A DNA stretch of 64,000 nucleotides from Mytilisepta virgata (Eukaryota > Mollusca > Bivalvia > Mytilida > Mytilidae): NCBI GenBank assembly GCA_028015205.1, contig CM051519.1:79381539-79445538 (forward strand), read 5' to 3'. Below are positions 21,624 to 33,839 of the stretch, one piece after another (within the stretch, counting starts at the first letter, position 1; the number at the start of each line of letters is the position of its first letter). A program made the position numbers and the translations under genes. The notes below the pieces were generated by a model. It made no database searches, was not told the origin of the DNA, and saw nothing but the letters and a program-made list of their open reading frames with translations.

Positions 21624-23954
21624 CATGACGTCGTTAAAGTTTGTTGGAAACTTTACTATGACGTGTCCAAACAAGCTGTCTGACGTCTGTGACGTGGGAA
21701 CCAATATATCTATATTTTACCACGGATGTAGACTAAAATCGTTTGATTAAGGGGGTCATATTAGAATAAAAAACATACAAGTACGTATCATATATTGGCA
21801 TATTTTTTGTATTATCTTGCAATTCTGGAGAGTTCAGTTTACAATAGGACACAATGTTTGTCTTCAATGGTACGCAAAGTCATTGGCTTCCAAAGTATAT
21901 TTATTTGCAATTCTAAAGTAATTGCAACTAACATATATTGTAAAATCGGGAAAATATCAACAAGCTCACACATGTTACTAGTTCTGTAACAGCTATGCCA
22001 AAGAGAACCCAGTTTTTACGAACAAAGATTACAATTGTATCTGAATCAGGTGTGTATTCAAATATTGAATTAAAACCTAGTTTGCAAGGACCACTAAGGG
22101 CTTGCCACATGTTGGCGATCTCGGATGACTATATTTACTGTCATTTATTTCAGCGACAGGATGTTGTTTCCTCGACACCTGCTTCATATCTCTTCTTATT
22201 CATATAAACGGGAGAAAATACAAAATTGTAAGAGATTATTCCAAAGTCATTTAATAACCACGATAAGGGAATAAATTTAATATTTCATCTGGTAAGTAGA
22301 TTAACACCCATTTTAAGCTCACATTATAGAAGTTTTGCTTAAAGATGAAAACAAACTACCAACATCATGAATTTTTGAAGCGGACAACGTCGCGGTAGTT
22401 AATATACATTTATGTAATTTCTTTTTATAGATTAATCTGTACATGACGTATATGTTGAAAATAGTGTTGACTGAAAAATCAAAAATAGCACCATATTCCC
22501 GCCGTTACCGTTTTTTTTTTTTTTTTTTTTTTTTTTCACGTTGAGAACGTTATGCAAAAAGATTCTCGGTTATGAAAAAATAATTAAAGTAAATTAATAT
22601 ATTTAAAATTTTTAAAGGACAGTACAAAAAATTCAGCAGTCGCAAGGAATAAACTATAAGCACTATCACAACTTTCCCTAATTAGTATATTTATATAAGG
22701 GGTTAAAAGTGGGAGAATCACGATGACACCATCGCAATGTGCGTATAAAGATGAACATGATGGCTTTCAAGTGGCACTAACTCATCATGGATTTGAAAAA
22801 AGCGAAATGTCTGGGAATGTATTTTGTATAATGGAAACTGTCTTAAGGTAATCGTGGGAATACGATAACCGTTGTTGTTTATCAACATTGTCGATCAAGG
22901 TTGACGAGGTCCAAGGCCGATATGGAGAAAAACATTATGTATAATTAGTTAGCACGGCTAAAAAGAACGAATCCGTAGAAATGTGTCTCACGATTTGTCA
23001 GGGTAATTCTGATTCTCATGTACAATCGGGTGCAATTTGACGCTAGAATTAAATATGTTTGAAGATCATTTTTTTTTATATCAATTAAGATGGGAACAAA
23101 GTTATTTTTACAAATGTAATTTAAGGGCTCTTTCTTGAAAAGAATAGCCTCGAAGTCAAACTATAAATTTCAATCAAAAATAAAATTTAAAATCATGTTT
23201 TGCTTTTATTATTCATAGTCTGTATTTGAAGTTTAATTGATAACTTCACAATTATTAAATATTTATTACTACCTATTCTATGGCTACGGACATGTATAGG
23301 GTCTTGTAATGAACGTCTCACAATAAGCCTGCGGATACAATTCCTCAATGCTTCATATTAGTAGTTTTTTAAACTCTGAAACACAGTCCCAGCTGGCTCC
23401 TATATTAAATAATAGACCAAGACCGCAGGTAAACGCGAAACAGGGAACAATTAAATTGCTAAACAGGATTAAAACCGACAAAATATCCAACCAGTAGCAA
23501 TGAGATCCAGTTTTACCTCATACTACCAAGTCCTATTCTTATCCCTCCTGTTGATTGTATGTTTGCCGTTTTTTACTGTTTATGGATGACGTTGTATTTT
23601 GGAAAGCTATTAGTTTTTTGTCGTTTATTAATTTAAATGACAGTCTCTGTTGTATAAACTTATGTTTGATTGTATAAATAATTAAATGGTATTTAGCGGG
23701 TTCAGTTCAGTTGATTAGATAAAGGTCAACAGAAGTAAGTGTACATATACATTTTTTGATGGAAGCTAGTACATATATGCCTCTGAAAATACCATGTCCA
23801 CAGTGTGTTGGTTATTTATTCGAAGTACTGTACAATCTTGCTTATATTTATTTTTATTATATTTATTTTATCTTATTTAATTTTTATTTTTCTTAACGTA
23901 AACTCCTGTATTACAAACAATTTAAACAAACCAAAATAACAGGACCAAACCATG
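21621..23954. other. No clear gene; T26 run at 22511
   Basis: Several frames of 60-70 codons, none with a recognisable domain. A 26-base T run lies at 22511-22536. Confidence 0.4.
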
Positions 23955-24345
23955 ACAAGTGTGGCCTCACAGTCAATTAAGTTTGGTCAAAACAAGTGTG
24001 GCCTCGCAGTCAACCAATGTTGATTCAATGTTGGTCAAGACAAGTGTGGCCTCGCAGTTAATCAAGGTTGGTCAAGACAAGTGTGGGCTCGCAGTCAATC
24101 AAGGTTGGTCAAGACAAGTGTGGCCTCGCAGTCAATCAATGTTGGTCAAGACAAGTGTGACCTCCCAGTCAATCCAGGTTGGTAAAGACAAGTGTGGCAT
24201 CTCAGTCAAAAAAGGTTGGTCAAGACACTTGTGGATTCGCAGTCAATCAAGGTTGATCAAATCAAGTGTGGCACCACTGTCAATCACGGTTTGTCAAGAC
24301 AAGTGTGGCCTCCCGGTCAATCAAGGTTGGTCAAGACCAGCGCAC
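23955..24345 (+). repeat. Minisatellite, 37-bp unit, about 10 copies
   Basis: The unit contains GGTCAAGACAAGTGTGGCCT then CGCAGTCAATCAAGGTT. Because 37 is not a multiple of three, the frame rotates each unit, and long open frames here are by-products. A single unit plus the following CAGCGCACAGGAACTCTGC phrase reappears at 25635-25695, marking the start of duplication copy B. Confidence 0.9.
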
Positions 24346-25620
24346 AGGAACTCTGCATAATTTATTCCAACAGATATGAACTGCACGGACGTTACGAGTC
24401 TTGACTGACAACAAGTCAACATAATTATGTATAGATCTGATAATCTAGGTTTTGAGATTTTGAAAATCAAAATAGACAGGATTAATCAAAATATTGAACT
24501 GGTTGTTTAATTTCAAAAGTGGTTTACTGATGTACACATAACATTCATAAGGGGATATTAATTTATCAATTGCTCTATAAAGTCTGTTGCTTTTTCCAAT
24601 CGATGACATTTATATTCAGAAGCGAGTTTTCTTGTCATTATTTCACAATAAAACTGAAAAACAATGTCAAAATGATTTAAAGAGAAAGCCAAATAGAAAT
24701 CAAAAACGATACATGACGTGCGTAGAAATTAAAATTACAACATCGTCATGAGCATGCTGTTCTGAAACAGTACCGATTGATCTTACTGAAATCGTGTTTC
24801 ATTCTCATCATAAACATATCCAAGACAAAATCTGGGAATTATATTGTTTATCATGGGATTCGTCTGATTATCATATGATTGAAATTGATCCATGTATGAC
24901 AATAATAAAAAAAGGTTCACACCAATGTTTTAAAATTTAAAATATATCAAAGCTTCAAAGCTTAATCAAATCCGCATGATATTAGCGCAAGTTAAAAGAA
25001 ACAATTTGGCTTCCATCATACCTGTTAAGATTCTATCAGACATGGGTATTAAAAATTAAAACAGATAAACTAACTTTGCTTTTAGTGCGTCTCTTTCCAA
25101 AAAATATCGAAGTTGGTCCAAACTTACAAACGAAAAAAACACAGAATATCTGCGAAGTTAGGTTATTGTAAACGTGAAAATTAAATTACAAATATTTTAG
25201 TACCTCTAATTATGTCTTGGGTTTCAATAACCTAGAACGTCTTATTTCATTTCCGCTGAACATTTCTGTACATTTCTATTTTTATTGCATAACAGAATCT
25301 TAAATCAAAGAAAAGTATTGCTATTTTTCCTTAATTTTTAATTTTCTTTTCCTTACAACAATCTTCATATCATGCATATCGCTCTATTACAAATGTATTA
25401 TGCATTTTGTACACAAATGTATACACAGATACGTGTACTAATTATAAAATTTATTGGAGACAATGGACTTATATTTCAGCAGCTTCTCTTGTAACCAAAT
25501 CTTTAGAAAATAATAACTAAAATTAACATTCTAGGAAATTATTTTCGATGCACTTTATATGTCGTGTCGCATTAGCAGCATTATTAAAAAATGTAGAGAG
25601 CCTCAACAAATAAAATACTA
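24346..25620 (+). repeat. Direct segmental duplication, copy A
   Basis: Matches, in order, 25690-25734, 26166-26800, 26955-27293, about 31010-31094 and 32341-32470 (copy B). Shared phrases include GATAATCTAG, GTGGTTTACTGATGTACACA, TTTGGCTTCCATCAT, ATTTCAGCAGCTTCTCTT and CAATCTTCATATCA. Copy A lacks the insertions seen in B, so it serves as an approximate empty-site reference. Confidence 0.8.
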
Positions 25621-25734
25621 GATGGAGGCCAAGATCAGTGTTGCCTCGCAGTCAATCAAGGTTGGTCAAGACCAGCGCACAGGAACTCTGCATAATGTTT
25701 TTGAACAGATATGTACTGGACTTCACGAGTCTTC

Positions 25735-26165
25735 ATTGACGTCCTGGAAAGAGCCCGGCTCATGCCAGAAAGCTTGCTCAAACATGGGTTTTGTTGCTCC
25801 TAAGTAGCAGTCATATCCCTATTAAAGTTTTATGGACGTCATCATGACTTGGTTGACAGGTATAAAAAAAAAACGTTTCCCAGATGAAAATGGACCTGTT
25901 CCATTGGTGTTGTCCGTTCCTCATACCGGATTTTAAATGGGCAGCATGGCGATTGTCCTGCAGGAAGCAGAGACTGCTTACTCTTCCGGAGCACATGAGT
26001 CTACCCTGGGTTTTTGGTGGGGTCAATGTTCATATGTTTTTAGTTTTTAAGTGTATTGTTTGTATTGTTTTGGTCTTGTCTTCATTGTTCCCCCGAGTTT
26101 GTCGATTGTTTTCGGTTTTACCCTCCTTCGAATATCTCTTCGGTATTTCTTGACTATACTTATTT
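25735..26165 (+). pseudogene. Penelope-like element, C-terminal and 3' end fragment
   Basis: Nearly parallel to 55426-55845. The DNA for the last residues of the reverse-transcriptase ORF is present (GACGTCCTGGAAAGAGCCCG, then TTTTATGGACGTCATCATGA and CTTGGTTGACAGGTAT) but frameshifted and with in-frame stops. It is followed by the typical 3' part: ACTCTTCCGGAGCAC, GTTCATATGTTTTTAG, and the tip TCGGTATTTCTTGAC. 5'-truncated copy inserted in duplication copy B. Confidence 0.8.
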
Positions 26166-26889
26166 ACTACAAGGCAACATAATTTGGTATGATATGATAA
26201 TCTAGATTTCGAGATATTGAATATCAAAATAGGCAGGATTAATCAAAATTGAACTGGTCATTTAAGTGGTTTACTGATGTACACATGGAGATATTAATTT
26301 ATAAAATGTTCTATGAAGTCTCCAAGCGATGACACATTGATGAAATTAATAAACAGAAGATATTTTTATTGTCGTTCTTCGTGTTCTTTGCACACAATAA
26401 AAATGAAACATAATGTTATAATTATTTAAAGAGAAACCGAAATAGAAAACAAAAGACACACGGCGTACAAAAAACACGTCATGACCAAGATGTTTTCAAA
26501 CAATATCGATTGATCTGGTTAAAATTGTATTTTATTCTCGTCATAAACATGTCGAAGACAAAACTGCTGGGAATTACATATTTTATCCTTCAAGTCGTCT
26601 AATTATCAATATGGACCCTAATAAAAACTACTTATGTTTTAAAATTCAAAATACGTCAAAGCGGCTTCAAAGCTTAATCGAATCCGCACGATACTAGCGC
26701 AACATCACTTAACATGTTACAAGGGAATATCCTTACAATTTGGCTTCCATCATGCCTATTATTAAGATTCTATGAATCAGTCATGGGTACTAAAAATGAA
26801 AAAAAGATTGTAATTAATCACCGATTTTTATATATAATAAAACGTATTATAAAATACCGAAATAAATTAATTATATATAATCCAAGTAT

Positions 26890-26942
26890 TATTTTCCTCT
26901 CCTTCGAATATCTCGTTGGTATTTCTTGACTTTACTTATGTT
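26890..26942 (+). mobile_element. Orphan 3' tip of Penelope-like element
   Basis: Holds CTCCTTCGAATATCTCGTTG and GTATTTCTTGACTTTACTTA, the same tip as at 26125, 49678, 55804 and 56330. Nothing else of the element is present. Confidence 0.7.
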
Positions 26943-27293
26943 CATAACATTCAGGTAAACTAATTTTGCTTCTAGTGCATCTCCTTCCAAAGAATATCGG
27001 ATGTTGGGCCAATCGTACAAATGTGAAAAAATAGAATATATGCAAATTAAACTGGTCTGCCATAAGCGTGAAAATGAAAATACAAATTTTAAAATGGTAT
27101 ATTTCAGCATCTTTAAGTATATCTTGGGTTTCCATAACCTAAAACGTCTTTTCCATTGCAGCTGAGCATTTGTATACATTTCTAATTGTATTGTCTAACA
27201 ACTCTTATATCGGAGACAATTATTGCTTTCCCCCCAAATTTTTAGTGTTCTATTGCTTGACGACAATCTTCATATCAAGCATATTGTTCTATT

Positions 27294-27410
27294 TGAGCAG
27301 GAAGTCCTTGATAACCTCAGGACCGTACTTCATTCCTTTGGCATTTCAACAAAGGGTGAAGAAATGAACCTTCCTGCTTTTTGTTGGATTCCTAAACTAC
27401 ATAAGAATCT
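27294..27410 (+). pseudogene. Penelope-like reverse-transcriptase fragment (IPKLHK block)
   Basis: Encodes HSFGISTKGEEMNLPAFCWI then PKLHKN, matching the finger block WIPKLHK at 54463 and the general Penelope signature (I/L)PK(L/I)HK. The match to duplication copy A stops at 27293, so this is the left edge of the inserted block. At about 27411 the sequence changes to BEL/Pao, so the BEL/Pao element probably landed in, or recombined with, a Penelope copy. Confidence 0.65.
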
Positions 27411-30400
27411 GTTTAACATTCCAGACAACGAAGCCGAAATTCCAACTTCAGATGTTGCCAGACATTTTGCTCATATGATGACATTGCTCAATACCTACCT
27501 GAAACATACTCTGCTATGAAAATTTTGTTCCTGGTAGGTCGTGACTTACCCGATGCTCATCACGTAATCGATCATAGAAATGGACCGCCTCAGGCACCTT
27601 TCGCACAACGTTCACCTCTTGGATGGACGATTATCGGTGATGTGTGTTTGTCAAGTCATCATGTATCATCTGCACACGTCTACAAAACCTTTGTAAGCGA
27701 TAGTGGTCGTCCTACTATATTTGAACCTTGTTAACAGATGATTAGTATTTCTGATGGTCTCATGAATACATGTAAAACACAATTAACTGGACTTAAGATA
27801 TTTGACACAACGAACAATGATAACAAACTTGGTCTTTCATTTGACGACAGAAGCTTTCTCGAAATCATGGACAAAGAGTTTCATATTGGCTCAGAAGGAA
27901 AATGCACAACCCGACTACCATTTCGAACCAATATCGAATAACTATCAAATCGCATTGAATCGTGCACGATCGCTTGACTACTCCTTGAAAAAGAACGTTA
28001 AAAAGAAGAAACATTTTATGGCCTTCATGTAGAAAATTCTAGAAAACAATCATGCGGAATTGGCGCCTGATATATCTCCAGATAAAGAAAGATGGTACTT
28101 ACCTCTTTTCGGGGTTTATCACCCACGTACACTTGACCAGATACGTGGCGTCTTCGATTCATCAGCAATGTATAAAGGAATCTTAATGGACAACTTCTGC
28201 AGGGTCCGGATCTAATCAGTAATCTCCTGGTCATACTTTTTAGATTTAGAAAGGAAACGGTTGCTGTGGTAGGTGATATTGAACAAATGTTTCATTCATT
28301 CTTAGTACAAGAGATGATCGTGATTATCAGACGTTTTTATGGCATAAAGACAATATCTTTGAGAACCCTCTAGTGACTTACAGAATGAGGACACACTTAT
28401 TCGGAAACAGTCCGTCGCCATCTATTGCTGTGTATGGACTCAAACGAATTGGATATTTAGCAGAAAAAACTCACGGAACTGAGGTAAAGGATTTTATAAT
28501 AAACCATTTTTACGTTGAAGATGGGTTAAAATCTTGCTCTACCAGTGATGAAGCGACGAGTTTGATAACTAAGGCAAAAGATGCAATGAAGGTACACGGA
28601 CAGTTAAGGCTTCACAAATTCGCTTACAACAGCAAAACCGTAATGGATGCTTTCATTTCGAAGGATATTGTCAAGGATTTGGTAAATTTAGACGAAAAGC
28701 ATGATCTTACTCAGCGCAGTCTTGGACTTCTGTGAGATTTATGAGCAGATTCATTTAAGTTCAGTATTTCACCAGACGAAAAATCTCTCCTCGTCGAGGA
28801 ATATTGTCTGTCGTAAACAGTCTTTATGATCCATTAGGATTTGTCTCCCCCGTAACGATATACGATATACGGCAAGATCATACTCAGAAGGATTGTGGCA
28901 ATCACCGTTGATTGGGATGAAAGTGGACTAAAAGAATGGCACAGCTGGAAGGTTAACTTACCTAATCTGGAAACATTACGAATTCCTAGAGTTATCGTTC
29001 CTAATCTAAATGATACTTGACAGCTACATACCCTGACAACTCTACTTCGATTGGATTTGTATTAGACAAATTAAAAGTTACCCCTCTCAGTTGTAGTACT
29101 ATACCCAGGTTAGAACTGCGTGCAGCAGTTCTGGGCATAGAAGTTTCTCAGCTAGCTATCGAACATTTACAACTTGACTTTCAATAAGTGAAGTTCTTCA
29201 GTGATAGCTAGCTGCATAAGCAATGACAAAAAAAAACGATTCTTTTTATGTGTAGCAAACGGTGTTGCACATATCAGACAATTCAGCAAACCTTCTCAGT
29301 GGTTTAATGTAAGAAGTGAAGAAAACTCAGCTGACATGGGTACTAGAGGAGTCAGTCAGTCAGTCAGCCCTATTGATATGCAAAATAGTTTTTGACTTTC
29401 CGGACCCAAATGGCTCAATTGTAACATTGACACTCATCTGTTCATAAATCCAGACAATGATCAGGAGATTCGTGCAAATAAACCTGAAATCAGTGATCAG
29501 GACCCCTTAGCTACATATAGTGGATTTAAGGACATTATGTACTCTAGATTCTCAGACTGTGATAGATTTATCAAAGCGCTTGTAATAATACGCAAATCTA
29601 TTCGCAGTCATCAGAATTTGAAAGGAAGTGAACAGGAGCGCAACTATATTGATCTTATCCTAAGCACCGAAACAATAGTGATTAAAGACATTCAGAGAAA
29701 GTTCTATAGTAAGGAGATTGAAAATCTAGATGCATCAAAATGTGTCAACAACAAAAAAACAGCCCAATTTATCACTTGGACCCATTCTTAGATGAAAATG
29801 GTATTTTGTGGTCGTATTAGAAATGCTCATTTAGATGTTGGACTAAAACATCCGATCATTCTACCATCAAAACATCATATGACAACTTTGATCGTTCGAA
29901 AATTTCATTCTGAGGTTAAATGCAATCAATGTGGAAGATTCTAAAATGCGTAACTTTCATAGATGTCAGGGTAAAACTTGGATTTTCAACCCTCCCCACT
30001 TCTCTCATATGGGTGGAGTGTGGGAAAGTATGATAGCCACAACACGTCATATCTTTGAACCCAAGATGTTAGAATATGGTGCTAGAAACTTTAGCCATAA
30101 AGTGCTCAAAACCTTTTTGACAGAAGCATCCTCTACAATTAACTCTAGACCGTTAGTTCCGGTGCTAGAAACTCTACCCATGAAGTGTTCACAACCTTTT
30201 TGACAGAAGGATCCTCTACAATTTCTACAATTAACTCTAGACCGTTCGTTCCTGTTCCAAACGACCCTGAGAATCCATTCATTCTGTCACCTTCAACCTT
30301 ACTTACTCAGAAACCATGTACACTGCATAGTGCTGTAAATCAGATAAGATCAATCCAGTGCGTCGGACTCTGAACTTTCAATAGATAGAGTGTCATTGTT

Positions 30401-30710
30401 GCGAAAGCAATGGGAAAGAGTTAAACATCTGTCAGCAATATTCTGAAAGCGTTGGAAGGTGGAATATTTGAACACCCTTCAAAAACGACGAAAGTGGAAT
30501 TCTTCGGTTAAAAACGTGAATGAAGGTGATGTTGTTTTAGTTCGTGACAAGGAACTATCTCGCACTGCTTGACCTTTGGGGCGTATTGTCAATGCCCTAC
30601 TAAGTGATGATGGACTTGTCCGCAAAGTAGTTGTTCGTAATGTCGTAGATGGTGAACCAAAAATATACGTTCGTCCTATTCATGAACTTGTAGTTTTGCT
30701 TGCAGAATAA
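27411..30710 (+). pseudogene. BEL/Pao LTR-retrotransposon pol remnant
   Basis: Pieces of one polyprotein follow in order but in different frames. Protease-side region: AEIPTSDVARHFAH, then LVGRDLPDAHHVIDHRNGPP and PFAQRSPLGWTIIGDVCL. Reverse transcriptase: VYHPRTLDQIRGVFDSSA at 28110-28165, FRFRKETVAVVGDIEQMF, then HLFGNSPSPSIAVYGLKR and FYVEDGLKS at 28508-28534. The usual second catalytic YVDD is YVED here. RNase H side: SLYDPLGFVSP, and FSKPSQWFNVRSEENSADMG near 29285. Integrase: an N-terminal part to about 29915, then a jump to the C-terminal WIFNPPHFSHMGGVWESM at 29970. The catalytic core between appears deleted. The DUF5641-type tail ends VYRPIHELVVLL-like at 30710 (IYVRPIHELVVLLAE-stop). 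Many stops and frameshifts; not functional. I could not identify LTRs or gag. Confidence 0.9.
30079..30252 (+). repeat. Tandem duplication inside the integrase tail
   Basis: The segment GGTGCTAGAAACT ... CTAGACCGTTAGTTCC is repeated immediately as GGTGCTAGAAACT ... CTAGACCGTTCGTTCC. The second copy also holds a small internal TTTCTACAA insertion. Both copies encode TFLTE-(A/G)-SSTI and NSRP. Confidence 0.9.
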
Positions 30711-30840
30711 CATTATAAATATGATCAAATGAAGTTACGCCCTTTAATTGATCGACACTTTATTGTGTTTATTCACATGTGTTCTTTATATTTTGAATTT
30801 TGAGGTTAAAAGTTCACTTGACCTTTTAGAGCACATTTAA

Positions 30841-30883
30841 TTTTTTTTTTTTTTTTTTTTTTTTGGGGGGGGGGGGGGGGGGG
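30841..30883. repeat. T24-G19 double homopolymer
   Basis: A run of 24 T followed directly by 19 G, downstream of the BEL/Pao remnant. Its length and order may be assembly-sensitive. Confidence 0.9.
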
Positions 30884-31098
30884 AGGGGTGCTTTTAAACT
30901 TGATTCTGAAGAAGACTTTTTCACGCAGGTTATTTAGTGTGCACCATGTGATTGAGGTTATTTCTTAATAGACTGAAAATTACAGTCAATTCTTAAATAT
31001 ATTGTATTTGTTAGTTTTGTAAACAGAGATAGATGTACTAAGATTTATTGCATGCAAATATGCAAATACATTATTTCAGCAGCTTCTCTTAAGCTTAA

Positions 31099-32338
31099 GG
31101 GGGTAGGCCTGGGTTAGGCCAAAATTTTCCACTCGTTTAATTTTTTTCATATTTTCGTCATGCATTATATATGTCTCAGTACACCACCTGAGAAAATTTT
31201 GTTGAAATTCAACCACGCGTTTCCTTCACAGGGGTCATTGAAAATGGGCATTTAAGGGGTACCCTTCATTCCATGAGATGACACAAGTTAATGAATATTA
31301 CTACCTCTCATAGGACATATGTTTGATAAAAAATAGTAATAATTGTTGAACTGAAGAACAGGGATATAGTCTTAATCAAAAATGAAATATGATGGTAAAA
31401 TTCATTCTTTATATGCAAATTCAAAGGTAAAAAGTACCAGACATGTTAGGAATTTTGTTCATTTTCAGTTGCCTCATTAAATATTCAAACACTGCTGTAA
31501 AAAAAATCTGTCATTTAATTCTTACAAAAAACTGATAAAACAAATATCATATATGTGTGTGTTATATGACAAAAAATTATGAAATTTTAACCACAAGTTT
31601 TTACAAAATACTCGATCAATTTTGATATTAAGACATTGAAAAAAATAAAGATTTTTCCATAATACTATTTGAAGCTGCATTATCATTCATTATATGTAGT
31701 TTATACATGCTATACAACAAATCAGGGTTACTAGGATATGATTTAAGGCAGAAAATATCCTTAAAACATTAGATTCATCAATTAAATGCTATTTAAAATA
31801 ATCCTGAAAATGTCAGGAGTGTGACATTTTATGTCTGATGGACTATTACCGTTACAGTATAAGACTAACGGGATAATGTGATATAAGCAACCACGCACTG
31901 AGATGAGCACGAGATAAGCACACATTTCAAACACACACTTCTCGGGGGGGGGGGGGGGGGCTAATTCTAGATTATATATTACGAATTTATGGGACGAGTA
32001 GAAAATTCTAGTAAGGATTTATGAAATTATTGCAAATATTGACTCAACATTTTCTTCATTTCGAGCGGCTTTTTCATCATCGTAATAAGCATTTCATAAT
32101 TGCCACTGGAAGTTAAACAATAATTCATCAATATATCAGATCCTACGTAATTATCGATTTTGCACATATTTCGAAAAAGTTTTAGATTCGTTACGGAGAT
32201 GCCCCTTTCCGAACCTCTTCACTTCGTCTAATGTGAAAAAATTTGGTATCGTCATAGTAATGCCACGTCATTCCTATTGTTTGACGTCAAGAAAAAAACA
32301 TCAATAGGAGTTATCTCCCTTACCCCAGGCCTAACCCC
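31099..32338. mobile_element. TTAA-flanked TIR element, 1.24 kb (piggyBac-like, non-autonomous)
   Basis: TTAA at 31095-31098 and TTAA at 32339-32342 flank the element. The ends are GGGGGTAGGCCTGGGTTAGG and, reverse-complemented, GGGGTTAGGCCTGGGGTAAG: near-perfect inverted repeats of about 20 bp. Duplication copy A (near 25495) carries the flanking sequence without the element, which confirms an insertion. A TTAA target duplication is the hallmark of piggyBac transposons. There is no frame of useful size inside, so it would depend on a transposase elsewhere. A G17 run lies at 31944-31960. Confidence 0.85.
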
Positions 32339-32483
32339 TTAAAAAAACAAAATATCACTAGAATTAATATTCTATGAAATTAATAGTTGCGATGCTCTAT
32401 ATATGTCTCATTGGCATTATTCCTATACACTTAACAATAATCAAATAAAATATAATGAAAGTAGATTCTAATATAATATGACC

Positions 32484-32508
32484 AAAAAAAAAAAAAAAAA
32501 AAAAAAAA
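32484..32508. repeat. Poly-A run (25)
   Basis: Uninterrupted A run just past the end of duplication copy B. Confidence 0.9.
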
Positions 32509-32903
32509 CTAAAGGACACATAATCAGGCTTGAAGGAGAAACGCGTTAGCTTCAAGAAATTTAACAATCTATCATAGCAATTTTTAAGTGTATAAATTCA
32601 GTATAATTAATAGTTATTGTACTTCTCTTTTCCATAGAGCCACTCCAAATATATCCTGTTAAAACCCAAATGGTTTTTGAAAATCAAAAATAAAACTTCT
32701 CAAATACTACGAATATTACAATGCTGTTTAGAAACAAAATGCATAAAATTGAAAATGAAAGAGAAATTCATGGTTTTTTAAATTCAACCAGCTGTGGGCC
32801 CCAAGTTTTAAAAACCAAAATTTTAAAAACCTTAAACCATGGTTTTGTTGCATACTGATGATTGCGCCGTAAATGAATGTAAACTTTGCCTACGATCCTA
32901 ATG
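32509..32903. other. No gene seen
   Basis: AT-rich with a loose inverted pair of AAACCATGGTTTT-type phrases at about 32768 and 32835. Confidence 0.4.
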
Positions 32904-33698
32904 TTTAGCTCACCTTGCCCAAAGGGTCCTCTTTCAGAATTATATCAGATGACCCCGCCAATCATACAAGATGGTCACTAGCAACGGTCCTTAGGAGGTC
33001 TTCTTTCAGAGTTGTCTCCAATGACCCAGCACGTCATCAAGCCTGAACCGAACATAGTTTATCATAATACCCTATGGAAAATTTACTTCAAGATCTTCTT
33101 GTCTGAAACCACTGGCCAATTGGAACAAAACTTGGCAGTAATGGTACTTAGGTGGTCCTCTTTCAGAATTATATTCGATGACCCCGCTCATCATACAAGA
33201 TGGCCGCGAGAGCCGAACAAAGTTTAACAAAAGGCCCAATTGGAAATTTTTTAAAGATCTTCTTGTCTGAAAACACTTGGCTAATTGGAACAACACTTGG
33301 CAGCAATGGTCTTTAGGTCGTTCTCTTTCAGAATTATATCCGATGACCCCGTCCGCCATCCAAAATGGCTACAAGAGCCGCACATACCTTAACATAGGAT
33401 CTTATGGCAAATTTACTGAATGATCTTCTTGTCTCAAATCACTTGGCCAATTGGAACAAAACTTGGCAGCAATGGTCCTTAGGTGGTCTTCTTCAGTATT
33501 GTATCCGATGACCATGTCCGCCATTAACGAAGGCTCCAGATCAGAAGATAGTTGAATATAGGACCTAATAGAAAAAATCACTGAAAGATGCACATTGAAA
33601 CCGGTGAGCCAGTTGGAACTTGATATCAATGTTCCAGGCAGCGATTCAAGATTGACATATTCCAGGTGAGGGATACAGGCTACTGGGAGCATCTAGTT
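32904..33698 (-). mobile_element. Helentron/pearl-like element E9, minus strand
   Basis: At the right (its 5' end) the reverse complement reads AACTAGATGCTCCCAGTAGC then CCTCACCTGG; at the left (its 3' end) it reads CCTTTGGGCAAGGTGAGCTAA. Between are about four units of 165 bp: GATCTTCTTGTCTGAAA-type phrases at 33091, 33256 and 33420. The GACGGACG stretch is absent. Confidence 0.75.
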
Positions 33699-33839
33699 AT
33701 AGTATGTTATCGGAAACAGTTATTATCTCCACACTTTCGAAGACATTTTTGTGATATTGTTACCAGCCCCATCTTGTCTGTCCGTCTGTCCGTGCGACCT
33801 TCTCTCACTTTCCTGTGACCTAAACTTGTCGCACAAACG

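Larger units (their letters stand above)
25635..32470 (+). repeat. Direct segmental duplication, copy B, split by insertions
   Basis: Co-linear with copy A but broken by four blocks: a Penelope-like 3' fragment (25735-26165), a short block at about 26805-26950 containing another Penelope-like 3' tip, a Penelope fragment plus BEL/Pao remnant (27294 to about 31005), and a TTAA-flanked TIR element (31099-32338). Confidence 0.75.

Noticed and set aside
23959..24404. A 133-codon open frame with recurring VKTSVASQ and DKCGLAVNQ
   Set aside because: It is the 37-bp minisatellite read through rotating frames; the peptide period of 37 residues follows from the DNA period, not from a gene.
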